The notes below the pieces were generated by a model, which did not search any database, had not been told where the DNA came from, and was given only the letters and a program-made list of their open reading frames with translations. The position numbers and the translations under genes are program-made. From assembly GCF_052065755.1 (NCBI RefSeq), contig NZ_JBQHTK010000008.1, positions 17,777 through 81,776 on the forward strand: 64,000 nucleotides of DNA, given 5' to 3'. Within the stretch, counting starts at the first letter, position 1. Each line of letters begins with the position of its first letter. The stretch comes from Allocoprococcus sp004560705 (GTDB taxonomy: Bacteria > Bacillota > Clostridia > Lachnospirales > Lachnospiraceae). Of this stretch, positions 1-8,454 are shown in pieces.

Positions 1-26
1 CACATACGGATCTGCCAGGTTCAATC

Positions 27-55
27 TTTACATTCCAGACGCTTTCGCCTATAAT
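27..55 (+). promoter_or_regulatory. promoter of the aminoacyl-tRNA deacylase gene
   Basis: TTTACA (27-32) and a perfect TATAAT (50-55) are separated by exactly 17 bases, about 30 bases before the start codon at 88. This is a standard sigma-A type promoter. Confidence 0.7.
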
Positions 56-87
56 GATAGAAAATAAAATGCAAAGGAGATATGGCA

Positions 88-579
88 ATGGGAGATCAAA
101 AGCAGCGCATTTATGATATGTTAAAAAAATTGAATATTAAGTATGAAGTTGTCGAACATGAACCCGTTTATACAATGGAAGATATGGACCGCCTTGGTCT
201 TCCTGCAAAAGGGATCCTGTGCAAGAACCTGTTTCTCAGGGATTCCAAGGGCAAGCGGCATTTCCTGGTAACTTGTGATGAAGCAAAGAAAGTCGATTTA
301 AAATCTCTTGCCAGACAGCTTGGCACCGGCGGACTTAGCTTTGCCTCCGAAGAACGCCTTGAAAAATATCTGGGGCTGAAACAGGGAAGTGTTACTCCGT
401 TCGGACTCATCAACGATACCGACCATGCAGTCGAATTCTTTATCGACCGTGACCTGACCAAATGCAAGAGCCTCGGCATTCATCCTCTTGAAAATACGGC
501 AACTGTTTTCCTGTCCTATAAAGATCTGGATAAGTTTTTATGGGAACTTGAAGTTGATGTTATGCAGATTCGGATATAG
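88..579 (+). CDS. YbaK/ProX-family aminoacyl-tRNA deacylase (PrdX-like)
   Basis: 163-residue single-domain protein of the YbaK/prolyl-tRNA editing family. Family members hydrolyse mischarged tRNAs, typically Ala- or Cys-tRNA(Pro), in the cytosol. The order of conserved blocks fits: an early VVEHEPVYT segment, a central LVTCDEAKKVDLK segment with the conserved lysine, and a late VEFFIDRDL strand; the length is normal for a stand-alone deacylase. I chose ATG at 88 rather than 82 because the AAAGGAGA site (73-80) touches the first ATG but lies 7 bases before the second. The exact substrate is not decided by the sequence. It is a single-gene unit with its own promoter and a terminator directly after it. 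Confidence 0.82.
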   Translation: MGDQKQRIYDMLKKLNIKYEVVEHEPVYTMEDMDRLGLPAKGILCKNLFLRDSKGKRHFLVTCDEAKKVDLKSLARQLGTGGLSFASEERLEKYLGLKQGSVTPFGLINDTDHAVEFFIDRDLTKCKSLGIHPLENTATVFLSYKDLDKFLWELEVDVMQIRI

Positions 580-621
580 TGCCGAATCTTTACGATACCT
601 GAAATATCTTTGAGTTTACGC

Positions 622-665
622 AAAGAGAGCTGATCGTTTTTTATGAACAATCAGCTCTTTTTCAA
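622..665 (+). terminator. rho-independent terminator
   Basis: AGAGCTGAT (626-634) pairs with ATCAGCTCT (650-658), with flanking A/T pairs and a T run after the stem. It ends the deacylase transcript and, since A residues precede it, can also serve the convergent membrane-protein gene. Confidence 0.75.
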
Positions 666-672
666 TCTATTA

Positions 673-1755
673 TTAAGCGAGGAATTCTTCCAGGATTTCC
701 CGGATTCTCGCCTCCTTCTCCAACTCTCCTGTTTCATTTGTCACCGGTGCTTTCGCGTACCCACGCTCCTGCTCCGGCATATATTCTCTCCTCATACTCT
801 GCATTCCATACTGTTCGTAATCATACCTTGTATTTTGCGATTCCGGCTGTGGGTAGTTCTCCGCCGCGTACGCATTTCCTGAAGCCGCCACCGTCTCTGC
901 TTTTTCCTTTTTCTTCTTTAATCCGTGCCCGAACGGTGCTTTCCCTTTCTTCCCCTTTTCTGCATTTTCTTCTGATGCATTCGGTGACTGCTGCCCGGTC
1001 ATGGTATATGCCTGCGGCTCCGTCACCGGAACCTGCTGAGGCTGTGGCGTGACGTATGGAGCAGGCTGCGGATCAACTACGGGCACAGGCTGCGGACGCG
1101 GTTCACCTCCGGGTATCGGCTGCCGCGGCATCTGTCCGGGCATATTTCCCGGATCTGAAATCGGTTCTCTCTGCGGCGGAACATTTTCCCGTTCCTCCAT
1201 TGCACGCTGTACGGTAACCTGAAATTCTTTCCGGGGACCTTTTGTATAACGATGAGCATATGTATTTTCCAGGAAATCTACCATATAAGTTTTTGCCGCC
1301 TCGAGCTGATAGCGTTCATCTGAAGTGATATGGAGCAAGAATAACGCCAGCATACCGACAGAGCCAAGAATCATGTACTGATACATGATCGTATCAGGTC
1401 CTTTCACATAATATACCATACCTGCACCGGCAAGACTCAAAAGACCACAGAGCCAGATTGCTGTTCTCTCAAGCTGACGCCATGAATGCAGTCTGAGTCC
1501 TAGCACTTTGTACTCATATACATACTTGTCCACAAATGCCCGCACATTCTGCACTTTATCACTGATCATACATGCATGCTCAAATTTTGCTCTCACAAGC
1601 TTCATCAGTGCATGATTACTCTTTCCCATGTTACTTGCCGCCTTAACCAGACGTTTTAACGAAATGCCGGCGATAATCTTTGCAAGAACTCCAATAGCAA
1701 TCACAGCGCCGACGAAGTAGAAAAACACTTGCTGTGTTACGATCCTCTCTAACAT
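673..1755 (-). CDS. hypothetical membrane protein with Pro-rich C-terminal tail
   Basis: 360 residues, family not recognised. One hydrophobic segment near the N-terminus (VFFYFVGAVIAIGVLAKII) is followed by a charged helical stretch and by two more membrane segments around residues 100-145. After about residue 190 comes a long low-complexity tail rich in Pro, Gln, Gly and Lys, probably cytoplasmic or extracellular and unstructured, ending in a short charged helix (EKEARIREILEEFLA). The start at 1755 is supported by AGGAGG (minus strand, 1765-1770) nine bases upstream; an in-frame ATG at 1788 has no such site. No neighbour suggests a role. Confidence 0.75.
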   Translation of the reverse strand: MLERIVTQQVFFYFVGAVIAIGVLAKIIAGISLKRLVKAASNMGKSNHALMKLVRAKFEHACMISDKVQNVRAFVDKYVYEYKVLGLRLHSWRQLERTAIWLCGLLSLAGAGMVYYVKGPDTIMYQYMILGSVGMLALFLLHITSDERYQLEAAKTYMVDFLENTYAHRYTKGPRKEFQVTVQRAMEERENVPPQREPISDPGNMPGQMPRQPIPGGEPRPQPVPVVDPQPAPYVTPQPQQVPVTEPQAYTMTGQQSPNASEENAEKGKKGKAPFGHGLKKKKEKAETVAASGNAYAAENYPQPESQNTRYDYEQYGMQSMRREYMPEQERGYAKAPVTNETGELEKEARIREILEEFLA

Positions 1756-1881
1756 AAAAAGAGTCCTCCTTCTTTGATTTGCCACCATTATAGCGTAAAT
1801 CTCAGGAATTGGACTCTATAATCGTTCTTCATATTCCGACATTCCTAAATGCCGAGATGTCAGAATCTGCCTCTTCATCTG

Positions 1882-2574
1882 TTAAACTTTACCCATCAAA
1901 TTCCGTACAAGCCTTACCGTATGGGTGATTGCCTGCTTTTCAAATGTAGGATAGTCCATCGTCGAACTGTTGTCAGCTTTGTCCGAAATAGCCCGAATAA
2001 TGACACACGAAATTTTGTTGAGGTAAGCCGCCTGCGCAATCGCAGCTCCTTCCATCTCCGTACATTTTGCCTGAAACTGTGTCACAAGCCGTTCTTTAAC
2101 AGCCCCGTCCGATACAAACTGATCTCCGCTCACTACTCTTCCGGTAAATGTATGAATATCCGGATTCGCCTCCTCATTCGCCTGAACAGCAAGCTGTACC
2201 AGTCTCTCATCGGCAGGGAATGCAAATGTATCCATACGCGGGATCTGTCCCACAGGGTCTCCCAGTGCACTGACATCCATATCATGCTGCACGGCATCTG
2301 TTGAGATTACAATGTCTCCGATATCGATCGCCGCATCCAGAGATCCCGCAACTCCTGTATTAATGAGCGTATCCACTTCAAAAAGATCGGCCAGAATCTG
2401 CGCGCAGATTCCCGCATTTACTTTCCCGATTCCGCTGCGCACCACCACAACATCCTTTCCGTCCAGCTTTCCCTTAACAAAGGTCATTGCTGCACGCTCT
2501 ACTGTTTTCTCCACCTGCATTGCCTCTTTTAAATGGGCAACTTCTTCTTCCATTGCACCGATAATGCCTATCAT
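1882..2574 (-). CDS. mtnN: 5'-methylthioadenosine/S-adenosylhomocysteine nucleosidase
   Basis: 230 residues, the usual length. The enzyme cleaves MTA and SAH to adenine and the thioribose sugar, feeding methionine salvage and the activated methyl cycle. It matches the family along its whole length: IGAMEEEV at the N-terminus (E11 corresponds to the catalytic Glu12 of the E. coli enzyme), the TGVAGSLD nucleoside-binding block, TEMEGAA (E175, ribose contact) and RAISDKAD with D198, the proton donor to adenine. GGAGG lies just upstream of the ATG, and an extended -10 (TGCTATAAT on the minus strand, 2630-2638) gives a promoter. It is divergent from the TSCPD gene. Confidence 0.95.
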   Translation of the reverse strand: MIGIIGAMEEEVAHLKEAMQVEKTVERAAMTFVKGKLDGKDVVVVRSGIGKVNAGICAQILADLFEVDTLINTGVAGSLDAAIDIGDIVISTDAVQHDMDVSALGDPVGQIPRMDTFAFPADERLVQLAVQANEEANPDIHTFTGRVVSGDQFVSDGAVKERLVTQFQAKCTEMEGAAIAQAAYLNKISCVIIRAISDKADNSSTMDYPTFEKQAITHTVRLVRNLMGKV

Positions 2575-2719
2575 GTTCTATTTCCTCCAAATTCTGTTGT
2601 TATACCTTCTGATTTTATGACATGGTTGTATTATAGCAAATTTCCGAATATAAACCTAGCTTTTTTTTCTTCCTTCTGCTATAATCCACTCAGAGAAAGA
2701 TTATCAGGAGGTCTATGAC

Positions 2720-2959
2720 ATGGATTACAAACCGCATGGCGTATGTTCGCAGCTAATTCACATCGAAGTAGATGATGAGAAACGAATTCACAATGTTGCA
2801 TTTACAAAGGGATGTTCAGGAAATCTACAAGGCATTGCACGCCTTGTAGAGGGCATGACGGTAGATGAAGCCATTTCCCGTCTGGATGGAATCCGCTGTG
2901 GAATGAAATCAACATCCTGCCCGGATCAGCTTGCACAGGCTTTAAAAACGCTTCGTTAA
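2720..2959 (+). CDS. TSCPD-domain protein (TIGR03905-type)
   Basis: 79 residues, essentially one TSCPD domain. The conserved Cys residues are visible: VCSQLI near the N-terminus, FTKGCSGNLQ, GIRCGMKSTSCPDQLA towards the end. This small domain also occurs at the C-terminus of some ribonucleotide reductases; the stand-alone form is uncharacterised but common in Clostridia, and a metal or Fe-S site formed by the cysteines is a reasonable guess. AGGAGG is placed 8 bases before the ATG and an extended -10 (TGCTATAAT, 2677-2685) precedes it. Confidence 0.85.
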   Translation: MDYKPHGVCSQLIHIEVDDEKRIHNVAFTKGCSGNLQGIARLVEGMTVDEAISRLDGIRCGMKSTSCPDQLAQALKTLR

Positions 2960-2982
2960 TAATGAACCTTAATTCCGGTTAT

Positions 2983-3023
2983 TAAAAAATCCAGGTCTTT
3001 GTTCTGAAGGCCTGGATTTTTAC
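2983..3023. terminator. bidirectional terminator between TSCPD gene and hppA
   Basis: AAAAATCCAGG (2985-2995) pairs perfectly with CCTGGATTTTT (3011-3021). The A/T ends provide a U run in both directions, which suits two convergent genes. Confidence 0.85.
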
Positions 3024-3036
3024 ACTCAATATAGTT

Positions 3037-5019
3037 TTAAATTAATCCCCCGATTCTCAGGAACAATGGTGCAAATACCAGTGACACGATCGTCATCAAT
3101 TTAATCAGGATATTAATGGAAGGTCCTGAAGTATCCTTAAACGGATCCCCTACCGTATCTCCGACTACTGCCGCCTTATGGGCTTCACTTCCTTTGCCGC
3201 CATGATGATCATTTTCAATATATTTCTTTGCATTATCCCATGCGCCGCCCGCATTAGACATAAAGATCGCCATCAGCACACCCGTTACCAGTGCCCCTGT
3301 CAGCAAACCTCCCAGAGCTTCCGGCCCAAGTAAAATTCCCACCGCAAGCGGCGACAAAACTGCCATAATCCCCGGAACCAGCATTTCTTTCAAAGCTGCC
3401 GTCGTGGAGATTGCAACACAGGACTTATAGTCAGGCTTTGCCGTCCCTTCCATGATTCCCGGAATACTCCTGAACTGCCGCCGCACTTCTTCGATCATCT
3501 GATACGCCGCTTTTGAAACGGATTCCATCGTCATCGCCGAAAAGAGAAACGGAAGCATTCCTCCGATGAAAAGTCCTATGATCACCCTGTAATTCAGGAT
3601 ATCAATGCTTTTCAGTTGTACCGCCTCTGCATAGGAAATAAAAAGCGCCAGTGCGGTCAAAGCCGCAGAACCGATTGCAAATCCTTTTCCGATCGCCGCT
3701 GTTGTATTTCCGACCGCATCCAGTTTGTCCGTAATGTTGCGGACGGATTTATCCAATCCGGACATCTCTGCAATACCACCTGCATTATCTGCAATCGGGC
3801 CGTACGCATCTACCGCCACGGTAATCGCTGTAGTTGAGAGCATTCCAACTGCCGCAAGTGCAATTCCATAAAGCCCACATACCTGATACGCCGCAAAAAT
3901 ACCTGCACAGATCAGCAGAATCGGAGCCGCTGTAGATTTCATTCCCACAGCCAGACCGCTGATTACCGTTGTGGCCGCTCCTGTTTCTGACTGTTCTCCG
4001 ATCACTTTTACCGACTTATAGTCCTCTGACGTATAAATCTCTGTAATGGCGCCTATCAGAAGTCCTACGATCAATCCGGAAACCACGGCAACAGCCGCCT
4101 TAAAATTTCCAAACAGCATTTTACTGAAAGTAACGGACACAAGAACCACTACAATACTCGCTACATATGTACCCATTTTCAGCGCCTTGTGCGGATTTGA
4201 TTTTTCATCTCCCTTTACAAAAAAGGTACCAAGCACGGATGCAAGCAGTCCAAAACCGCAGATCATAAGCGGATACATTGCCCCTTCCGCCTGAAAATAC
4301 ACAATTCCCAATGTCAGTGCCGAAATCAGAGCCCCCACATAAGATTCAAACAGATCTGCTCCCATGCCGGCTATATCACCGACATTATCACCGACATTGT
4401 CGGCAATGACCGCCGGATTTCTGGGATCATCCTCAGGAATTCCTGCCTCTACCTTACCCACAAGATCCGCTCCCACATCTGCAGCTTTTGTATAGATACC
4501 TCCTCCGACACGAGCAAACAAGGCGATCGAAGACGCCCCCAGGCTGAATCCCGACAGCACATCTACATTTTTGGTGAGCAGATAGATCGCACTCACTCCC
4601 AGGACACCAAAACCTGCCACGCACATTCCCATTACCGCGCCGCCGGAAAACGCTACCGACAGCGCTTTATTCATTCCACTTACTCGAGCCGCATTTGCCG
4701 TTCTGACATTGGCCTTCGTCGCCACACTCATTCCACAATACCCCGCCATGGTAGAAAAGAGCGCTCCTACGACAAAGCAGATCGCAGTCACCCAGTTACC
4801 GATCCCGACGCCAATTAAGACAAACAGCACGACAACAAAGAAAATGAGAATGCGGTATTCGGCCATCAGAAATGCTCTGGCCCCTTCACTGATCGCTCCT
4901 GCTATCTCTTTCATACGCCCTGTTCCTTCTTCCTGACGGGCAACCTTTCTTGCAAGATACGTTGCAAACAGCAACGCCAGTATTCCAAACACCGGAATCA
5001 TTTTTACAATTGCTTCCAT
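3037..5019 (-). CDS. hppA: membrane-bound K+-stimulated pyrophosphatase
   Basis: 660 residues, about 15-16 membrane segments. The enzyme hydrolyses pyrophosphate and pumps H+ or Na+ out of the cytoplasm. Diagnostic sites are visible: GADLVGKVEAGIPEDDPRNP and the following double DNVGDNVGD motif bind Mg-pyrophosphate, and the C-terminal part has AGGAWDNAKKYIE and GDPFKDTSGPS. The sequence GNTTAAIGKG has Ala where K+-independent enzymes carry Lys, so this is the K+-requiring class; those of Clostridia often pump Na+, but H+ cannot be excluded from sequence alone. A TTCACA-N17-TAAAAT promoter lies upstream. It stands alone. Confidence 0.95.
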   Translation of the reverse strand: MEAIVKMIPVFGILALLFATYLARKVARQEEGTGRMKEIAGAISEGARAFLMAEYRILIFFVVVLFVLIGVGIGNWVTAICFVVGALFSTMAGYCGMSVATKANVRTANAARVSGMNKALSVAFSGGAVMGMCVAGFGVLGVSAIYLLTKNVDVLSGFSLGASSIALFARVGGGIYTKAADVGADLVGKVEAGIPEDDPRNPAVIADNVGDNVGDIAGMGADLFESYVGALISALTLGIVYFQAEGAMYPLMICGFGLLASVLGTFFVKGDEKSNPHKALKMGTYVASIVVVLVSVTFSKMLFGNFKAAVAVVSGLIVGLLIGAITEIYTSEDYKSVKVIGEQSETGAATTVISGLAVGMKSTAAPILLICAGIFAAYQVCGLYGIALAAVGMLSTTAITVAVDAYGPIADNAGGIAEMSGLDKSVRNITDKLDAVGNTTAAIGKGFAIGSAALTALALFISYAEAVQLKSIDILNYRVIIGLFIGGMLPFLFSAMTMESVSKAAYQMIEEVRRQFRSIPGIMEGTAKPDYKSCVAISTTAALKEMLVPGIMAVLSPLAVGILLGPEALGGLLTGALVTGVLMAIFMSNAGGAWDNAKKYIENDHHGGKGSEAHKAAVVGDTVGDPFKDTSGPSINILIKLMTIVSLVFAPLFLRIGGLI

Positions 5020-5075
5020 TTTACCCCTTCTTTCTGAAATTTATTGTATTTCATCCCATATTATCTGTTAATTAC

Positions 5076-5104
5076 ATTTTATCAGACATACCCGGAACTG
5101 TGAA
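5076..5104 (-). promoter_or_regulatory. hppA promoter
   Basis: On the minus strand TTCACA (5104-5099) and TAAAAT (5081-5076) are 17 bases apart, about 55 bases before the hppA start. Confidence 0.55.
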
Positions 5105-5157
5105 GTAAAATATATTATTTTCAGTGATAATCCATAGTTGTCTCTATTGTTCTCCTA

Positions 5158-5186
5158 TTGCAAATGCCGCTTTTCAGTGCTAAGAT
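5158..5186 (+). promoter_or_regulatory. possible aminotransferase promoter
   Basis: TTGCAA (5158-5163) and TAAGAT (5181-5186) are separated by 17 bases and lie 36 bases before the start codon. Each hexamer matches consensus at four of six positions, so this is plausible rather than sure. Confidence 0.4.
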
Positions 5187-5221
5187 TACCTTATTCAGAA
5201 GATAAAAGGAGGTACTGAAAA

Positions 5222-6394
5222 ATGGAATTTCAATTTTCAGATATGGTGAATCAGTTCCAGACCGGCATTTTTGCCATGTTAAATGAGAAGAAGGAGGAAC
5301 TGATCCGACGCGGCCGAAAGATTTACAACCTCTCAATAGGTACCCCCGATTTTTCACCGGCGCCGCATATTATGAAAGCTATGCAGGATGCCTGTGGGAA
5401 TCCCGAAAACTACAAATACTCTCTGCGTGATATTCCGGAACTTATAGAAGCCGTACAGTATCGCTATAAACATCGCTTCCAGGTAGATCTTGAACCGGAT
5501 GAGATCATGTCCGTCTACGGTTCCCAAGAAGGAATGGCACATATTGGAATGGCGCTGTGCAACCCGGGCGATACCATCCTTGTACCGAATCCCGGATATC
5601 CATTATTTGAAATGAACGGGATTATGGCAGGTGCCCATATTGAGTATTACAAAATCGAAGAGAAGAACGGATACCTTCCGGATCTTGAACATATACCGGA
5701 AGAAATCCTGAAACAGGCTAAATATATGATCGTATCATATCCTCTGAATCCGGTATGCGTCTGTGCCCCGGATGAATTCTATGAGCGATTGATTGCCTTT
5801 GCAAAGAAAAATAATATTATCATCATTCACGATAATGCTTATTCCGATATTATATTTACCCGTAAGCAGGGACGTTCTTTCTTGTCCTTCGAAGGCGCGA
5901 AGGATGTAGGTGTAGAGTTCTACTCCCTTTCCAAATCCTACAATCTGACCGGTGCCAGAATTTCTTTCGTGATCGGTAATAAAAAAATCGTTGAAAAATT
6001 CAAAATACTGCGCAGTCAGATCGACTACGGCATCTTCCTGCCGGTACAATATGCCGCAATCGCAGCACTTACCGGTCCTGATGATTTTGTCGAAGAGCAG
6101 CGTCTGAAATACGAAGAAAGAAACCGTGCCCTCTGCGGCGGTCTCCGTGAGATCGGATGGAACATACCCGACAGCCAGGGAACTATGTTCGTATGGGGAC
6201 GCATCCCGGAAGGCTATGCTTCTTCACTGGATTTCTGCATGGAACTGATGGAACGCACCGGACTGATCGTTACTCCGGGCAGCGCATTCGGCAGCGAAGG
6301 TGAAGGCTACGTTCGAATGGCTCTCGTCATCGATCCCGATGAAATCAAAGAATTGCTGGAAGTTCTGAAGGCTTCCAATATGTTTCAAAAATAA
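5222..6394 (+). CDS. class I/II PLP-dependent aminotransferase
   Basis: 390 residues, fold-type I. The PLP lysine is K238 in SLSKSYNLTG; other cofactor contacts are the NPGYP turn, the YPLNP motif and the HDNAYSDI segment with the aspartate that contacts the pyridine nitrogen, and the C-terminal GEGYVRMAL segment carries the substrate-carboxylate Arg. Overall it looks like the LL-diaminopimelate/aspartate-type aminotransferases annotated in Clostridia, but substrate specificity cannot be assigned. AAAGGAGGT sits 8 bases before the ATG. The following gene starts 12 bases after the stop, so the two probably share a transcript. Confidence 0.88.
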   Translation: MEFQFSDMVNQFQTGIFAMLNEKKEELIRRGRKIYNLSIGTPDFSPAPHIMKAMQDACGNPENYKYSLRDIPELIEAVQYRYKHRFQVDLEPDEIMSVYGSQEGMAHIGMALCNPGDTILVPNPGYPLFEMNGIMAGAHIEYYKIEEKNGYLPDLEHIPEEILKQAKYMIVSYPLNPVCVCAPDEFYERLIAFAKKNNIIIIHDNAYSDIIFTRKQGRSFLSFEGAKDVGVEFYSLSKSYNLTGARISFVIGNKKIVEKFKILRSQIDYGIFLPVQYAAIAALTGPDDFVEEQRLKYEERNRALCGGLREIGWNIPDSQGTMFVWGRIPEGYASSLDFCMELMERTGLIVTPGSAFGSEGEGYVRMALVIDPDEIKELLEVLKASNMFQK

Positions 6395-6406
6395 GGAGAT
6401 AGATTA

Positions 6407-6919
6407 ATGTTTGAAAATACCAGTACTTATCCGGAAGACAAATCACATCTGTATCCACTTATAAAAACCAGGCTGCTGGGGCTGATTGATGGGAATCCCC
6501 ACTGGCTTCCTGCCCTGGCTAATGCATCTGCGCTGTTAAATCTTGCCTTAACAGATATTAACTGGGCCGGATTCTACCTTATGAACAGTTTTCTGAATCC
6601 TGCTGCAGATTCTTCAGAAGATTTTCTGATACTCGGTCCCTTCCATGGAAAGCCTGCCTGCGTGAAAATCCAGGTAGGAAACGGAGTCTGCGGCACCGCT
6701 GTTGCCCGCGATGAAATCATGCTCGTAAAAAATGTACATGAATTTCCGGGGCACATTGCCTGTGACTGCGCTTCCAATTCGGAAATCGTGATTCCACTTC
6801 ATTCCAACGGGAAGGTGATTGGAGTCCTTGATATCGACAGTCCCGTCATCGGACGGTTTGATGAATATGACCGCAAAGGTCTTGCTGAATATGCAAAAAT
6901 ATTAGAGCAGCTATTTTAA
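6407..6919 (+). CDS. msrC: free methionine-(R)-sulfoxide reductase (GAF type)
   Basis: 170 residues, a single GAF domain. This enzyme reduces free Met-R-sulfoxide in the cytosol with thioredoxin. The three redox cysteines known from the E. coli enzyme (84, 94, 118) are all present at C85 (KPACVK), C95 (GNGVCGT) and C119 (HIACDC), with an extra C121, and WAGFY and the LDIDSP end are typical. It lies 12 bases downstream of the aminotransferase, with AAGGAGA overlapping the upstream stop. Its stop codon overlaps the stop of the convergent small gene. Confidence 0.9.
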   Translation: MFENTSTYPEDKSHLYPLIKTRLLGLIDGNPHWLPALANASALLNLALTDINWAGFYLMNSFLNPAADSSEDFLILGPFHGKPACVKIQVGNGVCGTAVARDEIMLVKNVHEFPGHIACDCASNSEIVIPLHSNGKVIGVLDIDSPVIGRFDEYDRKGLAEYAKILEQLF

Positions 6920-6928
6920 TGCTGCTCT
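6904..6928. terminator. hairpin across two convergent stop codons
   Basis: AGAGCAGC (6904-6911) pairs with GCTGCTCT (6921-6928) around the overlapping stops of msrC and the small minus-strand gene. The minus-strand side is followed by a U-rich stretch (AATATTTTT), so it could end the small gene's transcript; on the plus strand the T run is poor. Confidence 0.4.
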
Positions 6929-7074
6929 GCTATTTTATGGAAACAGGCTTTCTTTCCTTCATACCAGCTCCCAACCAGTCCCAGTACAGAAAGGGCCACT
7001 CCCACCGGCCAGTAGATCAGGAGCGCTGCTCCCCATATAAAAATAAACAAATCGCTGTTTAAAAATCTTTTCAT
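6916..7074 (-). CDS. small hydrophobic membrane protein
   Basis: 52 residues with two closely spaced hydrophobic stretches (LFIFIWGAALLIYWPVG and ALSVLGLVGSWY) and a basic C-terminus, so probably a two-pass or hairpin membrane peptide. GGAGGAG is spaced correctly before the ATG at 7074, which argues that the gene is real. Its stop overlaps that of msrC by two bases. No family recognised. Confidence 0.55.
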   Translation of the reverse strand: MKRFLNSDLFIFIWGAALLIYWPVGVALSVLGLVGSWYEGKKACFHKIAEQH

Positions 7075-7179
7075 CTCAAACTCCTCCGTTTCATAAACCA
7101 ACCTTTATGTTTCTCATATGTTCTGAATTTATGATATCGAAAGAGGTGAGTCATAAAAAGTACACCTTACATCGGCTTG

Positions 7180-8421
7180 CTATTTACATAAACAAACTTT
7201 ACTCTTATCTCTTTCATTAAGATACTCCTGATATAAATCAAGTGTCATCTGAGATTCTTCCACTGTTTTCCCTTTAAACTTTGGCATCGTCTCCGTTTCA
7301 TACCATTTTTCTTCAATGCATCTTCGCATCCATCCGATCAGATTATGCACAAAGCTTTGCTCCTGTGCCATCTGAAATGCCTTCTTTATCACATCCGGCC
7401 TGTTTTCCGATACCTGGAGCAGCATACGGATCTCCTGAATCGTGACCGGCTCTTCGCCAAATATTTCAGCCACTTCAAGAATCATACTTTCATTCACAAC
7501 TACTTTCTTAGGTGCAAGAACATCCGGTGCTATTTCTTCCATTTCCGCTTCCACCGCCTGCATACGCTTCAGATCGGAATGATGTGTACAATTCGGGTTC
7601 TTCTTTACCAAAAAGCGGATCCCTGTCACTTTTCCGCCTTTTCCGCTCTTGACCGGTTCATAATCAAAACAGATCTCCGAATACTCGGATTCTTCCAGCT
7701 CTTTCTTCGCGACCTCCAGAACTTTTCTTCGGAAATTTCTCCAGTCATCAAATGGCGCATCTTTGATTTCTCCCAGCGCTTCTTCAAATCTTCCCTGCTC
7801 TACCAGGCGTTTCACTGCTTTGGAAGCATTGGCATCCACCACATTCAATGTAAATTTCAGTTCTGCAACAGAATACGGTTTCTTAGGCGGCCGCGGCACC
7901 ACCAGCACATCCCCCGGTTCACGCTCAAACCGGTAGTACTGTGTCCTCAGGATTTCGTAGATTCGTGTTGTAAACAAGGATTTAAACGAGCAAAGTACAT
8001 CCAGACTCATCCGGGTATAATCTTTTTTAAGATTATAAATATGCGGCTTCATTTCTTTTGTAAAACGCGTTGTGAACACGCCATCCTGGTATTCACATTT
8101 ATTCACAACATTAAACATGATAAAATTCTCTTTTTCATCATCCTCAATACTTACAACATGTCCCAAAGTCTCCTTTGACACCTCTTTCAGCCTTGAATAG
8201 ATTGAATTTCCGCTAATATGCAGATAATTCTTAATCTCCTTCGTCGACACTTTTGCAATCAGCTCCCCGTCTTCAATATATGCCTTCGAAATTGCAATAT
8301 TCAAAAGCTTCCGTTCAAAAAGAGATGTACTGGACTTACTCTCAATCAGCACATTCGAGCGCGACACCATGTCCCGTTCCATCAATTGTTTATCTTTCGT
8401 CTTTTTCCCTGTCTCCACCAT
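7180..8421 (-). CDS. Rep_3 (RepB-family) replication initiator protein
   Basis: 413 residues. The N-terminal half has the two winged-helix layout of iteron-binding plasmid initiators: SNVLIESKSSTSLFERKLLN, LHISGNSIYSRLKEVSKE, then FTKEMKPHIYNL and SLFTTRIYEILRTQYYRFER. The region after residue 250 is more variable and ends in a helical tail. In plasmids such proteins bind iterons beside their gene, melt the origin and recruit the helicase. Here fifteen iteron-like repeats lie immediately upstream, yet the flanks are ordinary chromosomal genes. The ATG has AAGGGG about 9 bases upstream. It may be an integrated plasmid replicon, a vestige, or a locus kept for a chromosomal role. Confidence 0.85.
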   Translation of the reverse strand: MVETGKKTKDKQLMERDMVSRSNVLIESKSSTSLFERKLLNIAISKAYIEDGELIAKVSTKEIKNYLHISGNSIYSRLKEVSKETLGHVVSIEDDEKENFIMFNVVNKCEYQDGVFTTRFTKEMKPHIYNLKKDYTRMSLDVLCSFKSLFTTRIYEILRTQYYRFEREPGDVLVVPRPPKKPYSVAELKFTLNVVDANASKAVKRLVEQGRFEEALGEIKDAPFDDWRNFRRKVLEVAKKELEESEYSEICFDYEPVKSGKGGKVTGIRFLVKKNPNCTHHSDLKRMQAVEAEMEEIAPDVLAPKKVVVNESMILEVAEIFGEEPVTIQEIRMLLQVSENRPDVIKKAFQMAQEQSFVHNLIGWMRRCIEEKWYETETMPKFKGKTVEESQMTLDLYQEYLNERDKSKVCLCK

Positions 8422-8454
8422 TCCTTTAACCCCTTATTATCTTGCATCGTCATC

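Noticed and set aside
643..1052. Two plus-strand frames opposite the Pro-rich membrane protein
   Set aside because: They mirror the tail of the minus-strand gene, which has a perfect ribosome site and membrane segments.
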